64,000 nt of DNA from Micromonospora aurantiaca ATCC 27029 (GCF_000145235.1 NC_014391.1:434001-498000); one strand, 5' to 3'; numbered from the stretch's first letter, positions 23,789 through 32,528 are shown. Numbers and translations: made by a program. Notes: generated by a model not told the origin, from the sequence alone.

Positions 23789-25096
23789 TCAAGCGCCCAG
23801 GACCTGGGTCAGGTAGGGGTTCTGGAAAAGGTTGTGGGGGTCGAGGCGGGCGCGGACGGACTGGAAGTCGGCGAATCTCGGGTAGGCGCTCGCGAGGGAC
23901 TCGGCGGTGCGCCAGTGCAGCTTGCCCCAGTGCGGCCGGCCACCCAACTCGGTCGCCACCTGCTCGAACGCGCGGAAGTACGGCTCGTACGGCATGCCCA
24001 CGTACTGGTGCACGGCGATGTACGCCGAGTCCCGCCCGTACGAGTGGGACAGCCAGATGTCGTCGGCGGCGGTGAACCGCACCTCGACCGGGAACAGCAC
24101 CTTGAACGGCAGCCGGTCCACGATCCGGCGCAGCTCGGCCAGCGCGGTGGGCAGCGCCTCGCGTGGCAGGCCGTACTCCATCTCCACGAAGCGGACCCGG
24201 CGCGGTGTGCAGAACACCCGGTCGGAGCGGCCGGTGTAGGTGCGTTCGGTGAGCGCGCGGGCGGAGACGGCGCTGATCCGGGGTGCGAGGGCGGGTACGG
24301 CGCGGCCGAGGCGGCAGGCGCCGGCGAAGACGGTGTTGGAGAGGAACTCGTCGTCCAGCCAGCCGCGCCAGCGGGGCAGCGGCCGGTCGTCGGCGGGTAC
24401 CCGGTCGTTTGTCTTGACCTGCACCCGGTCGGTGTAGGGGAACCAGTAGAACTCGGCGTGGTCGTGCGCGTCGTACAGGCCGGGCAGGTCGTCGAGCACC
24501 TCGGCGAGCGGGGCCGGGCGTTCGTGCGCGCGCAGCACGAAGGCGTCCACGCAGCGCAGCGTGACCTCGACCAGCACGCCGACGGCGCCGAGCCCGACCC
24601 GGGCGGCGTCGAAGACGTCGCGGTTCTCCTCGGCCGAGCAGCGCAGCACCTCGCCGGTGCCGGTGACGAGCGTCAGCCCGACCACGAAGGTGGACAGGCA
24701 GCCCAGTTTCGCCCCGGTGCCGTGGGTGCCTGTCGACAGCGCACCGGCGATGGTCTGGGCGTCGATGTCGCCCAGGTTCGGCATGGCGAGGCCGTGCCCG
24801 GCGAGCAGTTCGTTGAGCGTGTGCAACGTCATCCCGGCCGGTACGGTGACCAGGCGGCGCGCCACATCGACTGTGACGTCCGTCTCCAGCGCGGCGAGGT
24901 CGATCCGGTGCCCGTCGGCGACGGCGGTGGCGGTGAAGGAGTGGCCGCTGCCGGTGGCCCGGACGGTCCGGCCCGCCGCGGCGGCCTGGCGCACCGCCTC
25001 GGCCACGTCGGAGACGCTATGCGGGCGCACGGTGAGGAGCGCGGTGCTGTGCTGGTTGCCGGCCCAGTTGGACCAGGTGGCGGTGGTACCGGTCAT
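23789..25096 (-). CDS. FAD-linked aldonolactone oxidase (D-arabinono/L-gulono-1,4-lactone oxidase type)
   Basis: A 435-residue flavoenzyme of the vanillyl-alcohol oxidase fold. The FAD domain contains VRPHSVSDVAEAVRQA and ATGSGHSFTATAVADG, then GALSTGTHGTG. The C-terminal ALO domain ends with the HWGKLHW motif typical of aldonolactone oxidases. It would oxidise a sugar lactone or polyol, with oxygen or another acceptor; the exact substrate cannot be told. ATG 25096 is chosen because GAGGAG lies eight bases upstream; GTG 25105 would run through that site. It is divergent from a TetR gene across a spacer carrying a clear operator. Confidence 0.8.
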   Translation of the reverse strand: MTGTTATWSNWAGNQHSTALLTVRPHSVSDVAEAVRQAAAAGRTVRATGSGHSFTATAVADGHRIDLAALETDVTVDVARRLVTVPAGMTLHTLNELLAGHGLAMPNLGDIDAQTIAGALSTGTHGTGAKLGCLSTFVVGLTLVTGTGEVLRCSAEENRDVFDAARVGLGAVGVLVEVTLRCVDAFVLRAHERPAPLAEVLDDLPGLYDAHDHAEFYWFPYTDRVQVKTNDRVPADDRPLPRWRGWLDDEFLSNTVFAGACRLGRAVPALAPRISAVSARALTERTYTGRSDRVFCTPRRVRFVEMEYGLPREALPTALAELRRIVDRLPFKVLFPVEVRFTAADDIWLSHSYGRDSAYIAVHQYVGMPYEPYFRAFEQVATELGGRPHWGKLHWRTAESLASAYPRFADFQSVRARLDPHNLFQNPYLTQVLGA

Positions 25097-25117
25097 CGCG
25101 GCCACTCCTCGACATGA

Positions 25118-25136
25118 ATATGAACTGAATTCATAT
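25118..25136. promoter_or_regulatory. TetR-type operator in the oxidase/TetR divergent spacer
   Basis: ATATGAA-CTGAA-TTCATAT is a perfect 7-bp inverted repeat with a 5-bp spacer, and very A+T-rich for this genome. It lies 22 bases upstream of the oxidase start. It is the likely binding site of the divergent TetR regulator. Confidence 0.65.
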
Positions 25137-25246
25137 CAGGAACGTTGTGCCTGGTAAATACCGCAATCGAGCCCGGCTCGTTGTACCGGTAGTCACAGAC
25201 TCGTGACGTGCAGATATGTTCATCCGTCGAAGGGGGGTGGCGCCGA

Positions 25247-25900
25247 GTGTCCACACCAGCCGCCACGACCGGGCCGCTGCGTCGGGTACCGGTGCAGGGT
25301 CGAAGTGTCGCGCGGGTCCAGCGGATGCTGGACGCCTGCGCCGAGCTCGTCGACGAGGTGGGGTACGAAGGGCTGACCACGACCCTGCTCGCCGAGCGTG
25401 CCGAGGTGGCGATCGGGTCGGTCTACCAGTTCTTTCCGGACAAACGGGCGATCGTGCAGGCGCTGACCCTGCGCACCATGGAGTCCTACCTCCAGCGGCT
25501 CGACGAGCGGTTCTCCTCGGACGACCTGACCCACTGGTGGGACGGCGTCGACGCGGCGATCGACGAGTACATCTCGATGCACCGCACCGTTCCCGGCTTC
25601 CGTACCCTGCACTTCGGCGACGTGGTCGACCTGCACCTGCTGGACGACCAGCGGGACAACAACGGAGTCATCGCGGAGCAGCTCGCCCGCGTACTCACCG
25701 AGCGTTTCGGCCTGGCCGTGGTGCCCGACCTGCGGTTCCACCTGGAGGTCGCGGTGGAGGCCGCTGATGCCCTGATCAAGCTGGCCTTCCGTCGCCGCAC
25801 CGACGGCGACGAGCGGGTGCTGGTCGAGGCGAAGGCGCTCATCCGGGAGTACCTGCACCGGCAGGTGAACGCCCCCACGGAGGCCGTCCACCAGGGTTGA
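25247..25900 (+). CDS. TetR family transcriptional regulator
   Basis: A 217-residue repressor-type protein. The N-terminal HTH spans about residues 20-65 (DEVGYEGLTTTLLAERAEV, then IGSVYQFFPDKRAIV); the rest is the all-helical ligand domain. The GTG at 25247 is chosen because AAGGGGGG lies nine bases upstream; the frame is open to GTG 25208. It is divergent from the aldonolactone oxidase with a shared operator, so it probably represses that gene and itself. The inducer is unknown. Confidence 0.85.
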   Translation: MSTPAATTGPLRRVPVQGRSVARVQRMLDACAELVDEVGYEGLTTTLLAERAEVAIGSVYQFFPDKRAIVQALTLRTMESYLQRLDERFSSDDLTHWWDGVDAAIDEYISMHRTVPGFRTLHFGDVVDLHLLDDQRDNNGVIAEQLARVLTERFGLAVVPDLRFHLEVAVEAADALIKLAFRRRTDGDERVLVEAKALIREYLHRQVNAPTEAVHQG

Positions 25901-25980
25901 GCGGCACGTTGAACGGCGGGTTCTGAGAGTGCGCCGGGGCCCGCCGTCGTCACGGCGGTGGGGCAGAGCCGCGGGGCGGC

Positions 25981-27189
25981 TCAGAGGAAGGCGTGCCCCT
26001 CGCCCCGGTAGGTCGGCACGGTGGCGACCACCGCGTCCCCCTCGACCAGGTGCACCTCGTTGACGTGCTCGCACAGCTCGCCCGCCTTGGCGTGGCGGAA
26101 CCACACCCGGTCGCCGACGCGCAGGCCGTCGGCGGCCTCCCCGGCCAGCGGGGTCTGCACCTCGCCGGCGCCCTCCGCGCCGAGCAGCTTCAACCCCTCC
26201 GGCAGCCACGGCCGCGGCAGCCGGCTGTCCGCCGCCGGGCCGGAGGCGATCCAGCCGCCGCCGAGCACCGTCGCCAGCCCGGGCGCCGGGCGGCGGACCA
26301 CCGCGCAGGCGAAGAACGCCGCCGGGGTCGGCTGCCAGGCACGGTACGCGTCGAACAGCGTCGGCCCGTACAGGCCGGAGCCCGCGGTGACCTCGGTGAC
26401 GGCGGGGTCCGCGCTGGTGGCGGCCACGCTGCCGGTGCCGCCGCCGTTGACGAACTCCAGGTCGGCGTGCTCGCGTACCGCACCGACCGCGGCCGAGCGG
26501 CGTGCGAGCAGTTCCCGGTACGAGCCGCGCTGCGCGACCCGGATCGCCGAGCCGAGCATCGCCTGTCCGGGCGGCGCGTCGCCGAGGCCGGCGATCTGTG
26601 CCTCGTACGACATCAGGCCGACCAGACGGAAGCCCGGCCGCCCGGCGACGGCGGCGGCGAGCGCGCCGGCCGCCGTGGCGCTGTGCACCGGGGAGCGGCG
26701 CACGCCGACGTGCACCCGGCCGCCCAGCGGGCGCCAGGAGGCGTCCAGGTCGAGGCAGATCCGCAGCGCGGGGCGGCGTGCGGGCGGGCACACCCGGTCG
26801 ATCAGGTCGAGCTGTGCGGTGTCGTCGATCATCAAGGTCACCGCGTCGGCGAGCGCCGGGTCGGCGGCCAGTTCGGCGAGGCCGCCCCGGTGGGCCGTCG
26901 GGTACGCCACGAGCACGTCGTCGCTGACCCCGGAGCGGACCAGCCACAGCGCCTCGGGCAGCGTGAAGGCCATCACGCCGTGCCATCCGGGCCGCTTGAG
27001 CGCCCGGGTCAGCAGCTCGCGGACGCGTACCGACTTGCTCGCCACGCGCAGCGGCTTGCCGCCGGACCGGCCGGCGAGCGCCTCGGCGTTGGCGTCGAAC
27101 GCGGTGAGGTCGACCACCGCGTACGGCGGGTCGAGGTGAGCGGTCGCCCGGTCGAGACGATCGCGAGTTTTGTCACGGTCGATGGCCAC
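25981..27189 (-). CDS. PLP-dependent alanine-racemase-fold enzyme (amino acid deaminase/aldolase)
   Basis: A 402-residue protein of the D-threonine aldolase / D-serine dehydratase-like group. The PLP lysine is in the segment LRVASKSVRVRELL near residue 51. Further motifs are the barrel strands MIDDTAQLDLID, CLDLDASWRPLGGRVHVGVRRSP, and the glycine loop FVNGGGTGSV. The C-terminal domain has VGDRVWFRHAKAGELCEHVNEVHL, where His and Cys can bind a metal. The substrate is a D- or beta-hydroxy amino acid by family, but not fixed by sequence. The GTG start is preceded by TAGCGT six bases upstream. Confidence 0.8.
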   Translation of the reverse strand: MAIDRDKTRDRLDRATAHLDPPYAVVDLTAFDANAEALAGRSGGKPLRVASKSVRVRELLTRALKRPGWHGVMAFTLPEALWLVRSGVSDDVLVAYPTAHRGGLAELAADPALADAVTLMIDDTAQLDLIDRVCPPARRPALRICLDLDASWRPLGGRVHVGVRRSPVHSATAAGALAAAVAGRPGFRLVGLMSYEAQIAGLGDAPPGQAMLGSAIRVAQRGSYRELLARRSAAVGAVREHADLEFVNGGGTGSVAATSADPAVTEVTAGSGLYGPTLFDAYRAWQPTPAAFFACAVVRRPAPGLATVLGGGWIASGPAADSRLPRPWLPEGLKLLGAEGAGEVQTPLAGEAADGLRVGDRVWFRHAKAGELCEHVNEVHLVEGDAVVATVPTYRGEGHAFL

Positions 27190-27195
27190 GTCTGC

Positions 27196-27223
27196 ACGCT
27201 AACTGTCTGGACGGCAATGCGAA
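27196..27223 (-). promoter_or_regulatory. Promoter of the PLP enzyme gene, leaderless type
   Basis: On the minus strand TTCGCA (27218-27223) and TAGCGT (27196-27201) are 16 bases apart. The -10 ends six bases before GTG 27189. The same TAGCGT serves the Fic-like gene. Confidence 0.45.
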
Positions 27224-27337
27224 ATACCCTCGCGTCTGTCCGGGCTGCGGGCGGTGGTCCCGGCGGCCTAGGCTCGGCGAGCAGGTGAATGTCGCGGGGG
27301 ACGACCCTTCCTGCGCGACTAGAGTGTTCCACCGGGG

Positions 27338-29563
27338 ATGCCCAGACCTGGGCCGGCACGTGGAGGTACGGCCATCGAAAGCCAGAACAACGGCGAGTCG
27401 CCCGGCGTGTCGTCGCCCGGGACAGCCGCCGACCACTCCGGCGTCGCCGCCATCCGCTCGGTGCTGCGCATCCGGCCGTTCCGCAGGCTGTGGATCGTCC
27501 TCAGCGCCGCCTCGTTCGGCGACTGGCTCGGCCTGCTCGCCACCGCGCTGTTCGCCGCGTCCCAGGTCTCCGGCAGCACCGCCCAGGGTGCCGCGTTCGG
27601 CGGTGTGACGGCGATCCGGCTGCTCCCGGCGCTGGTGCTCGGCCCGGTGGCCGGTGTGTTCGCCGACCGGTTCGACCGCCGGTGGACCATGGTCATCTGC
27701 GACCTGCTGCGCTTCGTGCTGTTCGCCTCGATCCCGCTGTACGCGCTCACCGGCGCCGCGGGCGGGCTGGTGGTCGGCTGGGCGCTGATCGCCACCTTCC
27801 TGATCGAGTCGATCACGTTGATGTGGATCCCGGCCAAGGAGGCGGCGGTCCCCAACCTCATCCCGCGTACCCGGCTGGAGGCGGCGAACCAGCTCACGCT
27901 GATCACCACGTACGGCCTCACGCCGGTGGCCGCGGCCGTCGCGCTCGCCGTGCTGGACCGCGGCGTCCGCGGCGCGGTCGGCGGCGACCTGCCCGGCTGG
28001 GCCGAACCGGCCCAGCTCGCGCTCTGGTTCAACGCCTTCTCCCGGCTGGCCACCGCGCTCGTGGTGGCGTTCGGGATCAAGGAGATCAGTCACGCCCAGC
28101 GCGGCGAGGCCGAGCGCTCCGAGCAGAGCATGTTCCGGCAGTTCTCCGAGGGCTGGAAATACATCGGCCAGACCCCGCTCGTCCGCGGCCTCGTGCTGGG
28201 CATCTTCGGCGCGTTCGCCGGCGGCGGCATCGTGGTCGGCACGGCCAAGTTCTTCGCCAACTCGCTCGGCGCCGGTGACGCCGCGTTCTCGCTGCTCTTC
28301 GGCGCGATCTTCGTCGGCCTGGCGCTCGGCATCGGTCTCGGGCCGATGATCGTGCGGGACATGTCCCGCCGCCGCTGGTTCGGCATGAGCATCGTGCTCG
28401 CCAGCGCCTCCGTGCTGGTGCTCGCGTTCGCCATCCACCTGTCCATGGCCATCCTCGGCGCGATCCTGGTCGGCGCGGGCGCGGGCATGGCGTTCCTGGC
28501 CGGCACCACGCTGCTCGGCGGCGAGGTGGCCGACGAGGTGCGCGGCCGGGTCTTCGCGGTGGTGCAGATCGGCACCCGGCTGGTGCTGATCCTGGCCATC
28601 GCGCTCAGCAGCCTCCTGGTCGGCGTCGGCGGCTCCCGCCAGCTCACCATCGCCGACCTGGGCATCTCCATCTCCTCCACCCGCCTGCTGCTGCTCGCCG
28701 CCGGCGCGGCCGGCATCATCGCGGGCATCAGCGCGTTCGGCCAGATGGACGACAAGAAGGGCGTACCGGTCCTCGCCGACCTGTGGGGCTCGATCCGGGG
28801 CCGCCCGCTGATGCCGGCCGAGCCGTTCGTCTCCAGCGGCCTGTTCGTGGTCTTCGAGGGCGGTGAGGGGGCCGGCAAGTCCACCCAGCTCGCCGAGCTG
28901 GCCGAGCGGCTGCGCGCGCAGGGCCGCGACGTGGTGGTCACCCGCGAGCCGGGCGCCACGCCGGTCGGCGAACGGATCCGCTCCCTGGTGCTCGGCACCA
29001 CGCCCGGCGAGGCGCCGTCGCCGCGCGCCGAGGCGCTGCTCTACGCCGCCGACCGGGCGCACCACGTAGCCACCGTCGTCCGCCCGGCGCTCGTGCGCGG
29101 CGCTGTGGTGATCAGCGACCGGTACGTCGACTCGTCGCTCGCCTACCAGGGCGCCGGCCGGACGCTTCCGGTGGACGAGGTGTCCTGGCTCTCCTCCTGG
29201 GCCACCGGCGGCCTCAAGCCCGACCTGGTGGTGCTGCTCGACGTCGAGCCGCGTACCGGCCTGAGCCGGGTCGAGGACCGCGCCGAGGGCACCGACCGGC
29301 TGGAGGCCGAGTCGCTGACGTTCCACGAGCGGGTCCGGTACGCCTTCCTCGACCTCGCCGCCGGTGACCCGAAGCGCTACCTGGTGCTCGACGCGTCCCG
29401 CCCGATCGACGAGACCGCCGACGCGGTCGCCCGCCGGGTGGGCGAGCTGCTCGCCGACCCGGCCGGCATCGTGCACCCCCGTCCGGCGCAGGGCCCGGAC
29501 ACCTCGGTCCAGCCCGAGTTATCCGACGCGGAGCTGGTGACGATGGAGCAACCCCGACGATGA
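27338..29563 (+). CDS. tmk: MFS transporter-thymidylate kinase fusion
   Basis: A 741-residue two-domain protein. Residues about 35-480 form a 12-segment MFS transporter (motif A-like GVFADRFDRRWT); residues about 505-720 form thymidylate kinase, which makes dTDP from dTMP for DNA synthesis. The P-loop is FEGGEGAGKST, the DRY/DRX motif is ISDRYVDSSLAYQG, and TREPG is present. Actinomycetes are known to carry this fusion. The start is uncertain: ATG 27338 lies just after TAGAGT (27320-27325), while a strong GGAGG at 27362-27366 points to codon ATC 27374. A TTA codon sits at 29519-29521. The stop overlaps the holB ATG. Confidence 0.9.
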   Translation: MPRPGPARGGTAIESQNNGESPGVSSPGTAADHSGVAAIRSVLRIRPFRRLWIVLSAASFGDWLGLLATALFAASQVSGSTAQGAAFGGVTAIRLLPALVLGPVAGVFADRFDRRWTMVICDLLRFVLFASIPLYALTGAAGGLVVGWALIATFLIESITLMWIPAKEAAVPNLIPRTRLEAANQLTLITTYGLTPVAAAVALAVLDRGVRGAVGGDLPGWAEPAQLALWFNAFSRLATALVVAFGIKEISHAQRGEAERSEQSMFRQFSEGWKYIGQTPLVRGLVLGIFGAFAGGGIVVGTAKFFANSLGAGDAAFSLLFGAIFVGLALGIGLGPMIVRDMSRRRWFGMSIVLASASVLVLAFAIHLSMAILGAILVGAGAGMAFLAGTTLLGGEVADEVRGRVFAVVQIGTRLVLILAIALSSLLVGVGGSRQLTIADLGISISSTRLLLLAAGAAGIIAGISAFGQMDDKKGVPVLADLWGSIRGRPLMPAEPFVSSGLFVVFEGGEGAGKSTQLAELAERLRAQGRDVVVTREPGATPVGERIRSLVLGTTPGEAPSPRAEALLYAADRAHHVATVVRPALVRGAVVISDRYVDSSLAYQGAGRTLPVDEVSWLSSWATGGLKPDLVVLLDVEPRTGLSRVEDRAEGTDRLEAESLTFHERVRYAFLDLAAGDPKRYLVLDASRPIDETADAVARRVGELLADPAGIVHPRPAQGPDTSVQPELSDAELVTMEQPRR

Positions 29564-30831
29564 CCGACGTCTTCGGCGATCTGGTCGGGCAGGACGAGGC
29601 GGTGGCCATGCTGCGGCGGGCCGCCGCCTCGGCCGCCGCCCTGCTGCGCGCGCCGGTGACGTCCCCCGCGGGCGGGCACGACGACCTCGACGCGCTCGCC
29701 GAGGAGCACGACGGCGACCCGGGCCCGGTTGCGCCGGCCGACCCGGGCGGCGGCATGACCCACGCCTGGATCTTCACCGGGCCGCCCGGATCGGGCCGCT
29801 CGGTGGCGGCCCGCGCGTTCGCCGCCGCGCTGGAGTGCGTGCACGGCACCGGGTGCGGCACCTGCCCCGGCTGCCACACCACGCTCGCCGGCACCCACGC
29901 GGACGTCCGTCTCGTGGTGCCCGAGGGCCTGTCCATCGGCGTCAACGAGATGCGCGCGCTGGTGCTGCGGGCGGCCAGCGCGCCGTCCGGCGGCCGGTGG
30001 CAGATCGTGATCATCGAGGACGCCGACCGGCTCACCGAGGCCGCCGGCAACGCGCTGCTCAAGGCGATCGAGGAGCCGCCGCCGCGTACCGTCTTCCTGC
30101 TCTGCGCCCCGTCCACCCACCCGGACGACATCTCCGTGACCATCCGGTCGCGCTGCCGCGTCGTACCCCTGCGGCAGCCGCCGCCGGCAGCGGTGGCCGA
30201 GGTGCTGGTCCGCCGCGACGGCATCGCGCCGGACGTGGCCGAGTGGGCCGCCGCGGCGGCGCAGGGGCACGTGGGCCGGGCCCGGCGGCTGGCCCGCGAC
30301 CCGGAGGCCCGGCAGCGGCGTGACGCGGTGCTCGCCGTACCGCGTCGGCTGACCGGCGTGGGCGCGGCGTTCGACGCGGCCTCGGCGCTGATCGAGGCCG
30401 CCGAGGCGGAGGCCGCCGCGTCCGTCGCGGAGATCGACGAGGCAGAGCGTACGGCGTTGCAGACCGCGCTCGGCGCGGGCGGCACCGGCCGGGGCGCGGC
30501 CGGCGCCATGCGCGGCGCGGCCGGTCAGCTCAAGGATCTGGAGAAGCGGCAGAAGTCGCGTGCCACCCGTGCCCAGCGGGACGCCCTCGACCGCGCCCTG
30601 GTCGACCTGGCCGGGTTCTACCGGGACGCGCTCACCATGGCGTGGCGGGCGCCCGTCGCCCCGGTGCACACCGACACGGCGTCGCTCGCCGGTGCGGGTG
30701 CGCAGAAGTGGGACGCCGAGGGCTCGCTGCGCCGCCTGGAGGCGGTGCTGGAGTGCCGCGCGGCGATCGAGGCCAACGTCAAGCCGCGGATCGCCGTGGA
30801 GGCGATGATGCTGGCCCTCTGGCGCGGCTGA
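29560..30831 (+). CDS. holB: DNA polymerase III delta-prime subunit
   Basis: A 423-residue AAA+ clamp-loader subunit. The N-terminus MTDVFGDLVGQDEAVAML is typical; a 30-residue Pro/Asp-rich insert follows. The P-loop reads GPPGSGRS (Arg in place of the usual Lys), a four-cysteine zinc site is visible in ECVHGTGCGTCPGCH, and VIIEDADRLTEAAGNALLKA is the Walker B/sensor region. Loss of the P-loop lysine fits the known lack of ATP hydrolysis by delta-prime. ATG 29560 overlaps the tmk stop (ATGA), so production of the two is coupled. Confidence 0.9.
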   Translation: MTDVFGDLVGQDEAVAMLRRAAASAAALLRAPVTSPAGGHDDLDALAEEHDGDPGPVAPADPGGGMTHAWIFTGPPGSGRSVAARAFAAALECVHGTGCGTCPGCHTTLAGTHADVRLVVPEGLSIGVNEMRALVLRAASAPSGGRWQIVIIEDADRLTEAAGNALLKAIEEPPPRTVFLLCAPSTHPDDISVTIRSRCRVVPLRQPPPAAVAEVLVRRDGIAPDVAEWAAAAAQGHVGRARRLARDPEARQRRDAVLAVPRRLTGVGAAFDAASALIEAAEAEAAASVAEIDEAERTALQTALGAGGTGRGAAGAMRGAAGQLKDLEKRQKSRATRAQRDALDRALVDLAGFYRDALTMAWRAPVAPVHTDTASLAGAGAQKWDAEGSLRRLEAVLECRAAIEANVKPRIAVEAMMLALWRG

Positions 30832-30964
30832 GCCGGGCACTTTCCGCACTGTCCACAGGGCATCGACACGCGCGATTGGCGTGCGGTACGGTCCGGTGAT
30901 GCCGCGGTGACCGAGGCGGCACGCTCAGTGAGGGTCGGGCCGACCGGCCGGGAGGAGTCCGCCG

Positions 30965-31294
30965 ATGCCGCGGGGCGAGATCGACGAGGCCTGGATCGAG
31001 GAGGCGGTGCGGCGCTACCGCCGGATCGAGAACCTGCAGGCCGAGTTCGACCACGCGGTCGCGACGGTCGAGGTCACCGTCCGCTCACCCGACGGGCTCG
31101 TCGAGGTGGTGGTGACCGCCGGCGGGCGCATCACCGACGTGCGTTTCCTCGGCCCGCTGCACCACCGCAGCCCGCGCGACGTGGCCGGTTCGGTGCAGGC
31201 CGCTGTGACGGCCGCCGCCGACGCGGCCCAGTGGGCGCGGGAGAAGCTGCACAACGAGACGTTCGCGGCGTACCGGCCGCTGGCGGGGGCCTGA
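30965..31294 (+). CDS. YbaB/EbfC-like DNA-binding family protein
   Basis: A 109-residue protein with a central beta region (VEVTVRSPDGLVEVVVTAGGRITDV in part) between two helices, the YbaB/EbfC nucleoid-protein pattern. In actinomycetes such proteins often stand next to WXG100/ESX-associated genes. It starts at ATG 30965 behind GGAGGAG. It is followed one base later by an EspC-like gene and then a WXG100-like gene, forming a three-gene operon. DNA binding is known for the family; function here is inferred. Confidence 0.75.
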   Translation: MPRGEIDEAWIEEAVRRYRRIENLQAEFDHAVATVEVTVRSPDGLVEVVVTAGGRITDVRFLGPLHHRSPRDVAGSVQAAVTAAADAAQWAREKLHNETFAAYRPLAGA

Positions 31295-31295
31295 C

Positions 31296-31601
31296 ATGGA
31301 GACGCTGCGTGCCCTGGCCGCCCGTCTCGACGAGGCCGGCGCGACCCTCGCCACCCTGTCCCGCACGGTGACCGCCACCGACCCGCCGCATCCCGCGTTC
31401 GGCGCGCACGCCGCCGGCCGCCCCGGTGAGGTGGGCCGTGCGCTGCACCGCCAGTGGACAGTGGCCACTGCCGACCGGGCGCGCGAGGCGCAGGCCGCCG
31501 CCGTCCGGCTGGCCGCCGCAGCGGCGGCGCTGCGCAGCGCCGCCGACCGCTACGCCGCCGCCGACGACGCGGTCGCCCGGCGGCTGGCCCGGGAGGCCTG
31601 A
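31296..31601 (+). CDS. EspC-like / type VII secretion-associated helical protein
   Basis: A 101-residue protein made of two long helices (about 1-30 and 45-100, very Ala/Arg-rich) with a short turn near DPPHPAFG. This shape and its neighbours fit the ESX-1 secretion-associated EspC/PE-like group, but no W-x-G turn is present. ATG 31296 is one base after the YbaB-like stop and its own stop overlaps the next ATG (TGATG). Export is not proven; no ESX core gene is in this window. Confidence 0.6.
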   Translation: METLRALAARLDEAGATLATLSRTVTATDPPHPAFGAHAAGRPGEVGRALHRQWTVATADRAREAQAAAVRLAAAAAALRSAADRYAAADDAVARRLAREA

Positions 31602-32269
31602 TGGACGCGCTCGACCGCCTCGCCGAGCCGGGGCTCGACCTGCTCGCCCGCGTCGACACGCTGCTGGCCGCCGGTGCGCCCGAGGGGCACCGGCTGTGGC
31701 CGCTGCTGCGCCGCATGCAGGTGCTTCCCGGCGCGGCCGTGCGCGAGTTCCTCGACCTGCATCCCGCGCCGCTGACCGGCGCCGGCCACGCCGTGCGCCG
31801 GCTCGTCCGGGGGTACGACGACACCTGCGCGCTGCTGGCCGACCAGGTCGCCTGGTCCGGCGCTGCCGCGTCGGCGTACGACGAGGCACGTGCCGCCCTG
31901 CTGCGGCACCTGGACGAGGGGCCGGACAGCCTGGTCGGGCGGCTGGAGTCGACAGCGGGCTACGCCGACGCGCTGGCCGGCTGGGTGGAGGGCAGCCGGG
32001 CGGCGCTGGCCCGGGCGCTGGCCGAGGTGCTGGGCTCGGCCGAGGCGGTCGCGGTGCACGCGGCGACGCGGCCCGGCGCCGAGGCCGGACGGGCCGGGGC
32101 GTCGGCGGCGGCCGAGATCGCGACGAGGATCCTGGGTGTGCTCGGGGTGGCCTACGACGGCGCGGAGACGCTGCTGCGCCAGTGGGGGCCGAGCCTGGCC
32201 GAGACGCCGTGGCGGGACCGCGCCACCACCGCCCCGCGCTACGGCGGCACCACCCGGATCGGCTACTGA
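31601..32269 (+). CDS. WXG100-like helical protein
   Basis: A 222-residue, largely helical protein. The segment DQVAWSGAAASAYDEARAAL (about residues 80-99) has the W-x-G turn between helices seen in WXG100 proteins; the protein is about twice the usual length and has a longer C-terminal helix pair and a disordered end. It likely pairs with the preceding EspC-like protein. Function unknown. ATG 31601 overlaps the previous stop. Confidence 0.6.
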   Translation: MDALDRLAEPGLDLLARVDTLLAAGAPEGHRLWPLLRRMQVLPGAAVREFLDLHPAPLTGAGHAVRRLVRGYDDTCALLADQVAWSGAAASAYDEARAALLRHLDEGPDSLVGRLESTAGYADALAGWVEGSRAALARALAEVLGSAEAVAVHAATRPGAEAGRAGASAAAEIATRILGVLGVAYDGAETLLRQWGPSLAETPWRDRATTAPRYGGTTRIGY

Positions 32270-32273
32270 CGGT

Positions 32274-32328
32274 CCACGGCGCCGCGCACCGGACCGGCCG
32301 TGGCCGGGTGACGGCGGCGGCGCCGTGG
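32274..32328 (+). terminator. Inverted repeat after the WXG100-like cassette
   Basis: CCACGGCGCCG (32274-32284) pairs with CGGCGCCGTGG (32318-32328) over 11 bp with a 33-base loop, right after the stop codon. It has no T-run. The remaining spacer to 32528 shows only the PSP1 promoter. Confidence 0.45.
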
Positions 32329-32515
32329 CCTCCCCTGCACCCCCCGCAGGTATGCCTTCACTCAACGCGCCCGGGCGGTGTTTGTCAGGGGCCCGCCGGA
32401 GATTCAGCCGTCCGGGCGAGGCGATGGGGCCGGTTCGGCCGGGTCGACGACGATGATCGCTGCGGTGGGTGACCGGGCGGCGACAGGTGCGCCGTGCGGC
32501 GGTCGTCGATCCGCG

Positions 32516-32521
32516 TAGGGT
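32516..32521 (+). promoter_or_regulatory. -10 element of the PSP1 gene, leaderless type
   Basis: TAGGGT ends seven bases before ATG 32529, and no ribosome-binding site is present. Confidence 0.45.
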
Positions 32522-32528
32522 GTGGCGT

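Noticed and set aside
27173..29476. A 767-codon minus-strand frame opposite the tmk fusion
   Set aside because: Repetitive Gly/Arg/Asp product without domains; antisense shadow.
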